From positions 236,711 through 300,710 of the forward strand of contig NTXX01000001.1 of NCBI GenBank assembly GCA_002559145.1: a stretch of 64,000 bases of DNA, read 5' to 3'. This document shows positions 11,435-21,162 of the stretch, piece by piece. A model generated the notes under the pieces. It was not told where the DNA came from. It ran no database searches and worked only from the letters and a program-made list of their open reading frames with translations. How positions within the stretch are numbered: position 1 is the first letter of the stretch; each line of letters starts with the position of its first letter. The position numbers and the translations under genes are program-made. The stretch is from Bacillus sp. AFS006103 (GTDB lineage Bacteria; Bacillota; Bacilli; Bacillales; Cytobacillaceae).

Positions 11435-11437
11435 GCT

Positions 11438-13105
11438 TTAGATACTCTCTTTTTTTGATAGTTCAATCGATGCAGGAATTGCATCCATTTTCTGATAGTC
11501 ATTTACTAGGGCAATCTCAAATACCTCGTGCAGATGGGTGACTGGGACGATATGGATACCCTCAATTTCATTTAGGATGGTTTGCATGTTTTCTTCCGGG
11601 ATAATCACCGTTTTTACTCCTGCTTTTTTCGCAGCCTTTACCTTTGGATAGACACCGCCAATCGGTTTCACATTCCCATGAATACTAATTTCTCCCGTCA
11701 TCGCGACGGTATTATCAATTGGAATTTTGTAGATAGCCGAGTAAATCCCCGTTGCCATTGCGATTCCGGCTGACGGTCCATCAATGGGAACACCACCTGG
11801 GAAATTGACATGGATATCAAAGTCATTTGCCGGTACACCCATCGATCGTAAAACTGTAATAACATTTTCAATTGAACCGCGCGCCATACTCTTCCGTCGA
11901 ATAGATTTCCCTTGTCCGCCAATACTTTCCTCATCGACAATTCCGGTAATATTGATGGACCCTTTATCCTTTGCAGGGATTACGGTAACCTCTATTTCTA
12001 GTAATGCACCTGAATTCGGCCCGTACACCGCCAGACCATTGATCAGTCCTACATGAGAAATATCATTAATTTTTCTTTCCATTCTTGGTGACATTTGACT
12101 CGCATGAATGACCCACTCAATATCTTCATCCTTGATATAATTACGATCTTCAGTAATTGCCAGTCCTGCTGCTATTTGAATCAAATTCACCGTTTCGCGG
12201 CCATTCCTTGCGTAGTTGGCGATGGTATTCACACCAAGTTCGCTTATTTGAAGGTTCACTTTTTTTGCAGCATTATTGGCAATTTCGACGATTTCTTCTT
12301 GATTTAAATCCCTGAAGAATACCTCCATGCAGCGCGAACGAATCGCAGGCGGGATTTCACTCGGCGTTCTTGTTGTGGCGCCAATTAAGCGAAAGTCTGC
12401 TGGAAGTCCATTTTTGAAAATATCATGGATATGGGTAGGTATTTGGTTATTCTCCTCATGGTAATACGCACTTTCGAGAAAAACCTTGCGATCCTCTAAT
12501 ACTTTTAACAGCTTATTCATTTGAATCGGATGTAATTCACCGATTTCATCGATAAACAGGACACCGCCATGAGCATTCGTGACTGCCCCTTGCTTGGGCT
12601 GGGGAATTCCTGCTTGTCCCATCGCTCCAGCACCTTGATAAATGGGGTCATGAACCGAACCAATTAAGGGGTCAGCTATCCCTCTTTCATCAAAGCGAGC
12701 CGTCGTCGCATCTAGTTCGATAAATACGGATTCAGGTTTAAATGGTGATTTTCGGTTTTTTTTCGCTTCTTCTAACACAAGGCGTGCGGCGGCTGTTTTT
12801 CCAATTCCAGGTGGTCCATAAATGATCACATGCTGTGGATTCGGTCCACATAGTGCTGCTTTTAAGGATTTGATTCCATCTTCTTGGCCGACAATGTCTT
12901 GAAAGCTTGTTGGCCGTACTTTTTCAGCTAATGGTTCTGTAAGTGAAATGGATCTCATTTTGCGAAGCTGATCCATTTCCTTTCGGGATTCCCGATCAAT
13001 GGATACTTTTTGTGTCCGCTGATTCCTCAGCAAATTCCAAAAATACAGCCCAATGATGATTCCAAAAAATAGCTGTATAAATAAGGCAATCCCCGTCCAA
13101 CTCAT
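11438..13105 (-). CDS. lonB: LonB, sporulation-associated Lon-like protease
   Basis: A 555-residue Lon family protein without the large LonA N-terminal domain. It starts with a membrane-anchor segment (ALFIQLFFGIIIGLYFWNLL, 7-26), then an AAA+ domain with Walker A YGPPGIGKTAAARLVL near 95-110 and GVLFIDEIGELHP, then the protease domain with catalytic serine in IDGPSAGIAMATGIY and lysine in GGVYPKVKAAKKAGV. In Bacillus, LonB is made in the forespore under sigma-F control. Start ATG has a strong GGAGGG 7 nt upstream. Adjacent to lonA as in B. subtilis. Confidence 0.95.
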   Translation of the reverse strand: MSWTGIALFIQLFFGIIIGLYFWNLLRNQRTQKVSIDRESRKEMDQLRKMRSISLTEPLAEKVRPTSFQDIVGQEDGIKSLKAALCGPNPQHVIIYGPPGIGKTAAARLVLEEAKKNRKSPFKPESVFIELDATTARFDERGIADPLIGSVHDPIYQGAGAMGQAGIPQPKQGAVTNAHGGVLFIDEIGELHPIQMNKLLKVLEDRKVFLESAYYHEENNQIPTHIHDIFKNGLPADFRLIGATTRTPSEIPPAIRSRCMEVFFRDLNQEEIVEIANNAAKKVNLQISELGVNTIANYARNGRETVNLIQIAAGLAITEDRNYIKDEDIEWVIHASQMSPRMERKINDISHVGLINGLAVYGPNSGALLEIEVTVIPAKDKGSINITGIVDEESIGGQGKSIRRKSMARGSIENVITVLRSMGVPANDFDIHVNFPGGVPIDGPSAGIAMATGIYSAIYKIPIDNTVAMTGEISIHGNVKPIGGVYPKVKAAKKAGVKTVIIPEENMQTILNEIEGIHIVPVTHLHEVFEIALVNDYQKMDAIPASIELSKKESI

Positions 13106-13222
13106 ACATTTCCCTCCTGCATTTCATCTTATTACTAAATATATATTAATAAGTATTTCCTGCAGATGGATGGAATAAACCACAAATTGCAAGAAACTGT
13201 CGGGATAGTGGGGGGGAATTAG

Positions 13223-13465
13223 ATTCGCTCATTGGATGGGGGGATTCGCTCATTGAACCCTGGAATCCGCTCATTGAATCGGGGGATTCGCTCATTGGAC
13301 CCTAGAATTCGCTCATTGGACCGGGAAATTCGCCCATTGGACCAGAAAATTCGCCCATTAGACCAGAAAATTCGCCCATTGGACCGGGTAATTCGCCCAT
13401 TGGACCAGAAAATTCGCCCATTGGATCGGGAAATCCACCAATAGAACCACATAATTCGCTGATTA
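13223..13465. repeat. Twelve-copy intergenic array of ATTCGCTCATTG/ATTCGCCCATTG, exact 21-bp period
   Basis: Copies begin at about 13223, 13244, 13265, 13286, 13307, 13328, 13349, 13370, 13391, 13412, 13433 and 13454, a constant 21-bp step. The first copies read ATTCGCTCATTG and the middle ones ATTCGCCCATTG; the linkers vary but often read GACCAGAAA or GACCGGGAA. It fills most of the 430-bp gap between clpX and lonB, next to the clpX terminator. Because 21 is a multiple of three and the unit has no stop, long frames stay open on both strands with heptapeptide repeats; I treat these as accidental. Confidence 0.92.
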
Positions 13466-13500
13466 ATTCAAATTCTCCTCAAAAAAATCAAAAGTAACAG

Positions 13501-13527
13501 AAAAAGACCCGGCAGTAGCCGAGTCTT
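13501..13527 (-). terminator. clpX terminator
   Basis: Hairpin AAGACCCGGC/GCCGAGTCTT (13504-13513 and 13518-13527, one mismatch on the DNA that becomes a wobble pair) with loop AGTA and a T run on the minus strand, 9 bp after the clpX stop. Confidence 0.88.
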
Positions 13528-13535
13528 AGCTAATT

Positions 13536-14795
13536 TTATGCAGATTTTTCTTCAGCAACGACAGTTCCGTCTTCTAAGAGAAGTGTTGGAACACTATTGT
13601 TAATGACCGTTTCTTTTGTAATGACACACTTTGTAATGTCATCACGTGAAGGCAGGTCAAACATTACATCCAGCATAATTCCCTCAATAATCGAACGTAA
13701 ACCACGCGCACCGGTTTTGCGTTCAATCGCCTTTTTCGCAATTTCAGTCAATGCACCTTCTTCAAATTGAAGCTCTACATCGTCAATTTCCAGCATTTTT
13801 TGATATTGCTTAACAAGCGCATTTTTTGGCTTCGTTAAAATTTCAATCAATGCTGATTCGTCTAATTGCTCAAGGCTCGCGATAACAGGAAGACGTCCAA
13901 TAAATTCAGGAATTAATCCAAAACGTAGTAAGTCTTCAGGTAATACTTTTGAAAGCAGCTCTTTCTGTGTAACTTCCTGTTGCTTAATATCTGAACCAAA
14001 ACCAATTACTTTTTGGCCTAAACGGCGCTTGATAATCGGTTCAATCCCGTCAAATGCTCCGCCGCAGATAAATAGAATATTGGTTGTATCGATTTGAATA
14101 AATTCTTGATGCGGATGTTTTCGTCCCCCTTGAGGTGGAACACTTGCAACCGTACCTTCAAGAATTTTTAATAATGCTTGCTGAACACCTTCACCGGAAA
14201 CATCCCTTGTAATCGAAGGATTTTCGGACTTACGAGCAATTTTATCAATTTCATCAATATAAATAATCCCTTTTTCTGCCTTTTCTACATCGTAATCAGC
14301 AGATTGAATTAATTTTAATAAAATGTTCTCAACATCTTCCCCAACATAACCAGCTTCGGTTAGAGAAGTTGCATCTGCAATTGCAAAAGGTACATTCAAA
14401 ATACGTGCCAATGTTTGGGCTAGTAAAGTTTTACCACTACCAGTTGGTCCAATCATACAGATATTACTCTTAGCCAGTTCCACATCATCTATTTTGCTAT
14501 TAGAATTGATGCGCTTATAGTGATTGTACACTGCCACAGAAAGTGACTTCTTCGCTTGATCCTGCCCGATAACATACTCATCGAGTATTTCACAAATTTC
14601 TTTCGGCTTTGGTACGTCTTTAAATTCTACTTCTTCTTCGGTTCCAAGTTCTTCCTCAACGATTTCGGTACAAAGTTCAATACATTCATCACATATGTAA
14701 ACCCCTGGCCCAGCAACCAGTTTACGAACTTGGTCCTGTGTTTTACCACAGAAGGAACACTTTAATTGCCCTTTTTCATCATTAAATTTAAACAA
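13536..14795 (-). CDS. clpX: ATP-dependent Clp protease ATP-binding subunit ClpX
   Basis: AAA+ unfoldase that feeds substrates to ClpP. The N-terminal zinc-binding domain has cysteines at 13, 16, 35 and 38 (LKCSFCGK and [10 protein letters not shown]); Walker A is GPTGSGKT near 118, Walker [11 protein letters not shown] chose the TTG at 14795, which gives [10 protein letters not shown] as in other Bacillus ClpX proteins (419 residues) and sits 6 nt after AAGGGGTG; a GTG at 14804 would abut the Shine-Dalgarno. A promoter is visible upstream, overlapping one arm of a long inverted repeat. Confidence 0.96.
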   Translation of the reverse strand: MFKFNDEKGQLKCSFCGKTQDQVRKLVAGPGVYICDECIELCTEIVEEELGTEEEVEFKDVPKPKEICEILDEYVIGQDQAKKSLSVAVYNHYKRINSNSKIDDVELAKSNICMIGPTGSGKTLLAQTLARILNVPFAIADATSLTEAGYVGEDVENILLKLIQSADYDVEKAEKGIIYIDEIDKIARKSENPSITRDVSGEGVQQALLKILEGTVASVPPQGGRKHPHQEFIQIDTTNILFICGGAFDGIEPIIKRRLGQKVIGFGSDIKQQEVTQKELLSKVLPEDLLRFGLIPEFIGRLPVIASLEQLDESALIEILTKPKNALVKQYQKMLEIDDVELQFEEGALTEIAKKAIERKTGARGLRSIIEGIMLDVMFDLPSRDDITKCVITKETVINNSVPTLLLEDGTVVAEEKSA

Positions 14796-14827
14796 TCCTT
14801 TCACCCCTTAAAACGTGTTAATTCCAT

Positions 14828-14855
14828 ATTGTAAGCGTTTGAATCACATAAACAA
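14828..14855 (-). promoter_or_regulatory. Candidate SigA promoter of clpX
   Basis: Minus-strand -35 TTGTTT (14850-14855), 16-bp spacer, -10 TACAAT (14828-14833), about 33 bp upstream of the clpX start. The -35 lies inside the left arm of the inverted repeat at 14841-14980. Confidence 0.5.
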
Positions 14856-14980
14856 AAGTCGAGTTCTCTCTAATATTGATTAGTATGTATGTTGCATTGT
14901 AACACATAAAGCCAATGGACTGAAATAAAAAGCTTAGGGTAATATGTTTTGCATAACTCGACTTTTGTTAGGTGTGATTC
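14841..14980. repeat. 140-bp element bounded by ~25-bp inverted repeats (MITE-like)
   Basis: The left arm (14841-14865, starting GAATCACA and ending GTCGAGTT) and right arm (14955-14980) are inverted copies differing by one base insertion and two substitutions near the outer end. The 89 bp between them show no open frame. ATTGTAA occurs just outside both arms in the same orientation. It occupies the clpX-tig gap (14796-15189), whose remainder is AT-rich plus the tig terminator. Confidence 0.6.
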
Positions 14981-15143
14981 ATTGTAAAACTTATGTACTC
15001 ATTAATCTTAACCATAATGCTAAAAATAAATCTCAAAGCTGTCTGGAAATTATTTATTGTTATTCGCTATGTCTAACTTGTTTTCCTGCCCATTGGTAAA
15101 AATGTTTCTACTTCTTATTATAATATGTATATGAAAAAAAGTA

Positions 15144-15172
15144 TAAAACAAGGCACGATTTATATCGTGCCC
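15144..15172 (-). terminator. tig terminator
   Basis: Perfect arms GGCACGAT/ATCGTGCC (15152-15159, 15164-15171) with loop TTAT, followed on the minus strand by TTGTTTTA. Confidence 0.85.
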
Positions 15173-15189
15173 TGCAATATTTAGGTTAA

Positions 15190-16467
15190 TTATTTCTTAT
15201 TTTCAACAAGAAAGTCTACTGCTTTTTTAAGTTTAAGGTCACCCTTGATACCTTCAAGGCCGCCAAGTGCTTGTTTAATGCTGTCAACTGTCATGTTGTA
15301 CATTCCAGCCATGTTCTCAAGCTCAGCATCTACTTCTTCGGTAGTTACTTCAAGGTTTTCAGCCTTTGCAATCGCTTCTAATGTTAAGTTAGTACGAACG
15401 CGAATGACAGCTTCTTCCTTCATTTGCTCACGTAAAGCATTTTCGTCTTGACCTGAGAATTGGAAGTAAAGTTCAAGGTTCATACCTTGCATTTGTAAGC
15501 GTTGTTCAAATTCTTGTAACATACGGTTTACTTCAGTGTTAACCATTACGTCAGGAACTTCAACAACTGCATTTTCAGCAGCTTTTTCAACAACAGTATC
15601 ACGTAAATGATGCTCTGCTTCGTGTTGTTTGCTGTTTTCTAAACGAGTTTTGATTTTTTCTTTAAGTGCGTCTAATGTTTCAACTTCATCATCTACATCT
15701 TTAGCAAACTCGTCATCTAATGCAGGAAGTTCTTTTCCTTTAATTTCGTGAATAGTTACTTTGAATACTGCAGGCTTCCCAGCAAGCTCAGCTGCATGAT
15801 ATTCTTCAGGGAATGTTACTTCCACGTCTTTAGATTCGCCAGTAGCTAAACCTACTAATTGCTCTTCAAAGCCAGGGATGAATGATCCAGAACCAATTTC
15901 AAGTGAATGGTTTTCAGCTTTTCCACCTTCGAATTGTTCGCCATCAACGAATCCTTCGAAATCTAGAACAACTGTGTCACCATTTGCAACTGTGCCTTCT
16001 TCTTTGATTACAAGCTCAGCTTGACGCTCTTGAAGAGTTTTTAATTCGTTAGCAACGTCTTCGTCAGTAACAGTTGTGTCAAATGCTTCTACTTCTAAGC
16101 CTTTGTATTCGCCTAAAGTTACTTCAGGTTTAACTTGAACAGTAGCTTTGAAGATAAGTTCTTTGCCTTTTTCCATTTGCTCAACGTCGATATCAGGACG
16201 GTCGATTGGCTCGATTCCTGTCTCGTCAATTGCACTTCCATATGCATCCGGAAGAAGAATATCTAATGCATCTTGATATAGTGATTCTACACCAAAACGT
16301 TTTTCAAACATTTGACGAGGCATTTTTCCTTTACGGAAGCCTGGTACATTTACTTGCTTAACAACCTTTTGGAATGCCGCGTTTAGGCCTTCGTTCACTT
16401 TTTCCGCACTTACTTCAACTGTAAGAACGCCGCGGTTTCCTTCTAATTTTTCCCACTTTGCTGACAT
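15190..16467 (-). CDS. tig: Trigger factor
   Basis: Ribosome-associated chaperone and peptidyl-prolyl isomerase. Domain order: N-terminal ribosome-binding domain with the signature [17 protein letters not shown] near 45-60, a central FKBP domain ([20 protein letters not shown] and [14 protein letters not shown], about 150-240), and a helical C-terminal arm. The start is ATG 16467 ([11 protein letters not shown]), 7 nt after GGAGGG; the frame continues upstream to a TTG at 16485 that lacks a site. 425 residues. A SigA promoter is visible at 16587-16614. Confidence 0.96.
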   Translation of the reverse strand: MSAKWEKLEGNRGVLTVEVSAEKVNEGLNAAFQKVVKQVNVPGFRKGKMPRQMFEKRFGVESLYQDALDILLPDAYGSAIDETGIEPIDRPDIDVEQMEKGKELIFKATVQVKPEVTLGEYKGLEVEAFDTTVTDEDVANELKTLQERQAELVIKEEGTVANGDTVVLDFEGFVDGEQFEGGKAENHSLEIGSGSFIPGFEEQLVGLATGESKDVEVTFPEEYHAAELAGKPAVFKVTIHEIKGKELPALDDEFAKDVDDEVETLDALKEKIKTRLENSKQHEAEHHLRDTVVEKAAENAVVEVPDVMVNTEVNRMLQEFEQRLQMQGMNLELYFQFSGQDENALREQMKEEAVIRVRTNLTLEAIAKAENLEVTTEEVDAELENMAGMYNMTVDSIKQALGGLEGIKGDLKLKKAVDFLVENKK

Positions 16468-16586
16468 ACATTTTCCCTCCAACAATCTATTCTCATATCA
16501 TTCGTAACGAATTTGAGTTTGGAAATAACTTGTCCTCAAGCCATTATCCTCTTTTAAATGTGTTTTTTACACAATGCAACCACTAC

Positions 16587-16614
16587 ATTATAACATAGGT
16601 TTGTTTTCTTTCAA
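16587..16614 (-). promoter_or_regulatory. SigA promoter of tig
   Basis: Minus-strand -35 TTGAAA (16609-16614), 16-bp spacer, -10 TATAAT (16587-16592), giving a leader of roughly 110 nt before the tig start. Confidence 0.75.
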
Positions 16615-16623
16615 CAGCGAAGG

Positions 16624-17679
16624 CTATATATTAGGATAAGAAATTTTCTCAATTAGTTCAATCCTCGCCATCGCAGCTTCTATTTCCTCCACCTGCACTT
16701 CATATTCACCTGCCAGCTGATTAACATCGGAGTCCATACCCAGGTAATATTGTGCCAGGTGGTGAAAGGCAGCAGCCCAAGCAGCAGGGCTTTTCGGCTC
16801 CAATTCAAACGGATAGCTTATAAAGAAATTACGTTCTGCCATTCTGATGCTATTTTCAAAAAGACCGGGATTTTTACTTTCCAATTGATCCGCTAAAAAA
16901 GCCTTTACTTCAGTCAATCTTGGTTCTTCCCTGACTTCCGGGAGCTGCGTGGGAATGACCTTCTTTTCCTTAGCAAATTTCACGACAGTTAATTCTCGAT
17001 CAATTTCCTGCTCTTTTAAAAGAGTTAATAGGATTGTTTTAAGAAAGGGATGACCTGCATCTGAAGCTAAATAATCAGCAATTTCCGAGAGATAGGGACG
17101 AATATTTTTCTCAGCTAAGCTTGAAACGAGGAGCATTTGCTCGTTTAGGCTATCAATCGAAAAAAGATTGAGTTCTTGGCTGTTGGTTTCCGCCGGAATG
17201 ATGTCGATTGAATCATAATTTGTGTCAATATCTATATCTGTTTCTGGCTGACGGTTTTCTGCCATCCGCCGGCTGAATTGCAGGATGGTTAAAAAGTGGT
17301 CCTGTTTTTCAGGCGGAATCTCTTTTTCATCTAAGAGGGCTTCTATCGTTGCAACAATTTCCTGGTACTCATGCAACTGAATAAGGACAGTCAAATAGAG
17401 ATCGACCATTTGCAGGTAGTCTCCAATTCCTTTATGCAGCATTTCTTTGGCGAGTTCCTTTGCTTTTTTAAAAGAAGATGCTTCAAAATAAGCAAGAACG
17501 AGACCAATCAATATTTCGTGATTATCAGGGTCATGTTCTCTTGCTTCCTCCAATAGATTTATTGCTTCATGGAATTTTTTCTTTTCAAGTTTTTCCAGAC
17601 CTTTGTCTGTTAATCTCTTTTCAAGTCCGGGAAAAAAGATCACATTATCAATTTTTTTAACTGGTTCCCGTTTTTTCAT
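16624..17679 (-). CDS. ysoA: TPR-repeat protein YsoA
   Basis: A 351-residue soluble protein. Two to three tetratricopeptide-like helical pairs are visible in the first 130 residues (KGLEKLEKKKFHEAINLLEEAREHD then NHEILIGLVLAYFEASSFKKAKELAKEML). The C-terminal half is helical without a motif I recognise. It lies after tig as ysoA does in B. subtilis. No biochemical role is established; TPRs suggest a protein-protein scaffold. Confidence 0.85.
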   Translation of the reverse strand: MKKREPVKKIDNVIFFPGLEKRLTDKGLEKLEKKKFHEAINLLEEAREHDPDNHEILIGLVLAYFEASSFKKAKELAKEMLHKGIGDYLQMVDLYLTVLIQLHEYQEIVATIEALLDEKEIPPEKQDHFLTILQFSRRMAENRQPETDIDIDTNYDSIDIIPAETNSQELNLFSIDSLNEQMLLVSSLAEKNIRPYLSEIADYLASDAGHPFLKTILLTLLKEQEIDRELTVVKFAKEKKVIPTQLPEVREEPRLTEVKAFLADQLESKNPGLFENSIRMAERNFFISYPFELEPKSPAAWAAAFHHLAQYYLGMDSDVNQLAGEYEVQVEEIEAAMARIELIEKISYPNI

Positions 17680-17732
17680 AAAATCCGTCCTTATGGTAGT
17701 CTTGGAAATAGTTTAGCACAAATAATAGACAG

Positions 17733-17763
17733 AAAAAAACTCACTAATAAAAGTGAGTTTTTT
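17733..17763 (-). terminator. Terminator after tRNA-Arg
   Basis: Arms AACTCACT/AGTGAGTT around loop AATAAA with a T tract on each strand; it separates the minus-strand tRNA from ysoA. Confidence 0.82.
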
Positions 17764-17777
17764 AGTATGTAGTATAG

Positions 17778-17851
<74 letters not shown>

Positions 17852-17930
17852 ATATGAGTTATTTAAGACAAGATTTATTATATTATCCTAATATCAAAAA
17901 GTCAACAGACTTTCGATTATTTTTTTAAAA

Positions 17931-17957
17931 AGAAAAAAGGGAGAGGGTTCTCCCTTT
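17931..17957 (-). terminator. Terminator of the rph-rdgB-ysnB transcript
   Basis: Arms AAAGGGAGA/TCTCCCTTT (17936-17944, 17949-17957) with a 4-nt loop and T run on the minus strand, immediately after the ysnB stop. Confidence 0.88.
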
Positions 17958-17958
17958 C

Positions 17959-18471
17959 TCATAGAGCAAATTCACAAGCAAACTCTGGAAGTTCCCTTCC
18001 ATTCACTTCAAACACCGACATCTTGATGATTGCATCTTGCAAATCGAGTATAACATAGGTTTTTTCCAGACGTCCTCGCGGCAGGCGGATACTGCCTGGA
18101 TTTAAAAATAATGTACGGCCTATGACTTCCGCACCAAGGACATGGGAGTGTCCAAAGCAGACAATATTAGCATTTACTTCTTCTGCTTTGTATTTTAAAT
18201 TCATCAATGAAGTTTTTACAGAATACCGATGTCCGTGTGTAATGAAGAACTTCCTGCCCGCCGCCTCGGCCATCGTCTCCATCGGATATCCTCCCCCGAA
18301 ATCGCAATTCCCCATCACTGTTAAATAACCGGATATCGCTTCATCAGTAGGTGTCAATTCCGAATCGCCACAATGAATCATTAAATCGACATCCTCAGAA
18401 TGCCGTTCTCTTAATATATTGAGTTCCTTCGTCAATCCATGGCTATCACTAACAACTAAAACCTTGCTCAT
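17959..18471 (-). CDS. ysnB: YfcE/MJ0936-family metallophosphoesterase YsnB
   Basis: A 170-residue calcineurin-like phosphoesterase. Metal-ligand motifs are in order: VVSDSHG (5-11), MIHCGDSE (32-38), MGNCD (52-56), THGHRY (78-83) and FGHSHVLG (106-113). It overlaps the rdgB stop by one base (TAATG), so both are translated from one message. The family acts on phosphodiesters in vitro; the physiological substrate is not known. Confidence 0.92.
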   Translation of the reverse strand: MSKVLVVSDSHGLTKELNILRERHSEDVDLMIHCGDSELTPTDEAISGYLTVMGNCDFGGGYPMETMAEAAGRKFFITHGHRYSVKTSLMNLKYKAEEVNANIVCFGHSHVLGAEVIGRTLFLNPGSIRLPRGRLEKTYVILDLQDAIIKMSVFEVNGRELPEFACEFAL

Positions 18472-19079
18472 TACTGCCCCGCTTTTTCTAAAATAGAATC
18501 CAATACGACATCTAACTTCTTCAGAGCATTTGCACGGTGGCTAATTTTATTTTTCTCATCTGATGATAGCTCTGCCATCGCAACACCCTTTTCAGGGACA
18601 TAGAAAACCGGATCATAGCCAAAACCATTGGTGCCCCTTCTCTCCTCAAGAATGCGGCCTTCACAGGTGCCTGACACCGTCATTGGTTCTTGACCGGGAA
18701 CGGCAACAGCTAATGCACAGTAGAATCGTGCGGATCGCTTCTCTTCAGGTAATCCCTTCAATTCTGACAAAACTTTATCTGTATTGTTCTGATCATTTTT
18801 TGGCTCCCCAGCATAGCGCGCCGAATAAATTCCAGGTCTACCTTCAAGGGCATCCACCATCAAGCCTGAATCGTCACCGATTACCATTTTCCCAAGTGCT
18901 TGAGAGACAGCTTCAGCTTTTAAAATCGCATTTTCCTCAAAGGTCACGCCAGTTTCTTCTACCTCAGGAATTTCAGGATAGTCAAGCAAGGTTCGAACCA
19001 CGATACCTCTTGCCGAGAAAATATGTTCAAATTCCTTTGCCTTTCCCGGATTTTTAGTAGCAATTATAACTTCTTTCAT
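18471..19079 (-). CDS. rdgB: XTP/dITP diphosphatase (RdgB/HAM1)
   Basis: Hydrolyses non-canonical purine nucleoside triphosphates (dITP, XTP) to keep them out of DNA. Family motifs: [11 protein letters not shown] (7-17), [11 protein letters not shown] (68-78), [10 protein letters not shown] (82-91), [19 protein letters not shown] (150-168) and [11 protein letters not shown]. 202 residues. The codons for VSGTC near residue 134 contain an exact copy of the dispersed 13-mer GGTGTCAGGCACC (18666-18678). It lies between rph and ysnB as in other Bacilli. Confidence 0.95.
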   Translation of the reverse strand: MKEVIIATKNPGKAKEFEHIFSARGIVVRTLLDYPEIPEVEETGVTFEENAILKAEAVSQALGKMVIGDDSGLMVDALEGRPGIYSARYAGEPKNDQNNTDKVLSELKGLPEEKRSARFYCALAVAVPGQEPMTVSGTCEGRILEERRGTNGFGYDPVFYVPEKGVAMAELSSDEKNKISHRANALKKLDVVLDSILEKAGQ

Positions 19080-19116
19080 TTTTATCGCCCCTATTTTTTA
19101 TATCTTTTTTTGGAAA

Positions 19117-19875
19117 TTATTGTTTGTTCCTTCTATCTTCAATCTTTTTGATAATCTCTTCACCCAGTACCGCCTTTTGATGTTCAAATAGTTCCATCAA
19201 TCCTTCTTGAGCAGCACCAAGCAGCCCCTGAAGCTGTTCATACGAGAATGTTGATTCCTCACCTGTTCCCTGTAGTTCAACAAATTCACCATTTCCGGTC
19301 ATTACTACATTCATATCGACCTGGGCCTTAGAATCCTCGGCATAGTTCAAATCAAGAACCGTTTGCTTATTTTGTAAGATTCCCACACTTGTGGCCGCTA
19401 AATAATCCGTAATCGGGAACTTTGCAAAGTTTTTTTTCTCTGCAAAAGCATTTAATGCTAGGGTCATCGCCACAAAAGCACCAGTGATCGAGGCTGTTCG
19501 TGTCCCGCCATCTGCCTGTATTACGTCACAGTCAATCCAAACGGTTTTTTCACCAAGTGCTCCTAAATCGACAATCGCTCTAAGGGCACGCCCAATTAAT
19601 CTCTGAATCTCCATGGTCCGGCCTGAGACCTTCCCTTTGGATGATTCCCGAATATTTCTTGTTTCTGTTGCTCGTGGAAGCATCGAATACTCAGCAGTAA
19701 TCCAGCCCTTACCTTCCCCTCTCATAAAGTGAGGAACTCGATCTTCAATACTCGCCGCACAAATCACTTTCGTATTACCAACAGAAATAAGGACAGAACC
19801 TTCGGGGTGCATTAAATAATTGGGTTGAATATGTATGGGCCTTAATTGGAGCGGCTCTCTTCCATCTACACGCAC
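19117..19875 (-). CDS. rph: Ribonuclease PH
   Basis: Phosphorolytic 3'-to-5' exoribonuclease that trims tRNA 3' ends. Signature stretches include [31 protein letters not shown] and [19 protein letters not shown] chose GTG 19875 ([14 protein letters not shown]), which matches the family start and is 6 nt after AAGGAGGTA; the ATG at 19893 would use that site as coding sequence. About 252 residues, standard. First gene of the rph-rdgB-ysnB group. Confidence 0.95.
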   Translation of the reverse strand: MRVDGREPLQLRPIHIQPNYLMHPEGSVLISVGNTKVICAASIEDRVPHFMRGEGKGWITAEYSMLPRATETRNIRESSKGKVSGRTMEIQRLIGRALRAIVDLGALGEKTVWIDCDVIQADGGTRTASITGAFVAMTLALNAFAEKKNFAKFPITDYLAATSVGILQNKQTVLDLNYAEDSKAQVDMNVVMTGNGEFVELQGTGEESTFSYEQLQGLLGAAQEGLMELFEHQKAVLGEEIIKKIEDRRNKQ

Positions 19876-19942
19876 AAATACTACCTCCTTCATATTTGTA
19901 AAGCCTTTTTACATGGTACCTGATTTTTACTTATATACCAAA

Positions 19943-19975
19943 TAAAGAAGAGGCGGCATCCAAGCCGACCTCTTC
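19943..19975 (-). terminator. gerM terminator
   Basis: Arms GAAGAGGcGGC/GCCgaCCTCTTC (19947-19957, 19964-19975) downstream of gerM on the minus strand; the T tract is weak (TTTATTT). Confidence 0.7.
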
Positions 19976-20008
19976 ATGGTCAATATATAGTATAACAAAT
20001 ATTTTTTT

Positions 20009-21061
20009 TTAATAACTACCTGTGTTGACTTTTTCTGGGCGAGTCACTGGTTCCGTTAATTTTTTACCAGCATCATTTTTGAGGTCTGCCTTACCTTTGA
20101 CCTGAATGGCGACTTTTTCAACACCCTCTTGTTCCGTTAAGGAAAGTACGAGTGCATCTAGTAAATGCTGTGAAATTTCTTTTTCTTCAAAGCTGCCAAA
20201 AATATTCTCATTAAAATTTAAAGTTACTTTTCCGTCTTCATACTTGGGAGCCTCTAGGAGCTTAACATCGGACATAAATTCAGAGACGAGTGTTGATTTT
20301 TCACTTGGTCCTTTTATCAGTTCATTGACGACCGCAGCATAAGGATCTTTCTCCGTGTTGCTAACCCTGCGTGTCACAGGTACATAATAATAGGAGCCCT
20401 CTTCACCGCCAATATAATAGACCGTCACCGGCTTGGTATTGGTGATATCACTAACATCGGATGTGTCGTAGTTGATACCAGTGGCTCTTGAGAGGTTTTC
20501 ACTTATTGGTGTTCCATTAACAGGCATTTCAGTTAACTCATGACCGTTCATTTTCAGCTTAACAGTTTTCACATTATCAAACTGAGTTAGGGTCCAGGTG
20601 ACCGATTGGAGAATCTTCATCTCATCTTCAGCTTGGTAATTCTTAAACTCTTTTGAAAAATTAACGGTGGCGACGCCAGCTTTATCAATATTCACAGACA
20701 GTTCCGTGTCCTCTGGGAGAACTGCCCGAAAATCATTTGGCAATTTGTCGGTGACAGGTCCATTCGCCACTAAATATTCAAGAGCTTGCTTAGCCACTGA
20801 GGTTGTTTTCGGTAGATCCAATGTTTGCGGGACAACGTAGCCATCCTTATCAACCAGATAAAGCTCCGTTTTGACCATATTTTCTTGCTTAGCGGTTTCT
20901 TTGGTCGTCGCTTCCTTACTTGATGTATTCTCTGCGACCGTCGTACTCTTTGGTGGATCAATTTTCTTTTTTGTTTCGGACCCTAATAATCCACAACCTG
21001 ACAGTAGAACTGTTGAAGTAAGCACAGTTGTTACAAGGATCTTCGCTTTATTTTTAGACAT
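20009..21061 (-). CDS. gerM: GerM, sporulation lipoprotein
   Basis: A 350-residue secreted lipoprotein: positively charged N-terminus, hydrophobic core VTTVLTSTVLL and lipobox LLSGC with C23. Two GerMN domains follow (about 80-180 and 215-320), each with the pattern of a hydrophobic strand ending in NFSKEF or NFNENIF. In B. subtilis gerM is needed for normal sporulation and germination and is made in the mother cell. A Ser/Thr/Lys-rich linker joins the lipid anchor to the first domain. Next to murI as expected. Confidence 0.93.
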   Translation of the reverse strand: MSKNKAKILVTTVLTSTVLLSGCGLLGSETKKKIDPPKSTTVAENTSSKEATTKETAKQENMVKTELYLVDKDGYVVPQTLDLPKTTSVAKQALEYLVANGPVTDKLPNDFRAVLPEDTELSVNIDKAGVATVNFSKEFKNYQAEDEMKILQSVTWTLTQFDNVKTVKLKMNGHELTEMPVNGTPISENLSRATGINYDTSDVSDITNTKPVTVYYIGGEEGSYYYVPVTRRVSNTEKDPYAAVVNELIKGPSEKSTLVSEFMSDVKLLEAPKYEDGKVTLNFNENIFGSFEEKEISQHLLDALVLSLTEQEGVEKVAIQVKGKADLKNDAGKKLTEPVTRPEKVNTGSY

Positions 21062-21162
21062 AATTATTTCCCCCCTAAGACAGTTTGTACTATCATGTAT
21101 ACGAGCCTTACGAAAAATTAGACCGACTTAAGAAAGAAAAATAGAACGATAATTTAAAAAAA

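Noticed and set aside
13219..13452. Protein with heptapeptide repeats (open frames of 70-77 codons on both strands)
   Set aside because: Open frames follow from a 21-bp repeat without stops; no ribosome-binding site or family match, and both strands are equally open.
13223..13465. CRISPR array
   Set aside because: Unit is only 21 bp with a 12-bp conserved core and no separate unique spacers of 30 bp or more; no cas genes nearby.
18563..19057. 164-codon plus-strand frame opposite rdgB
   Set aside because: Exact antisense of a clearly conserved gene, Pro/His/Leu/Gln-rich composition typical of a shadow frame, no ribosome site.
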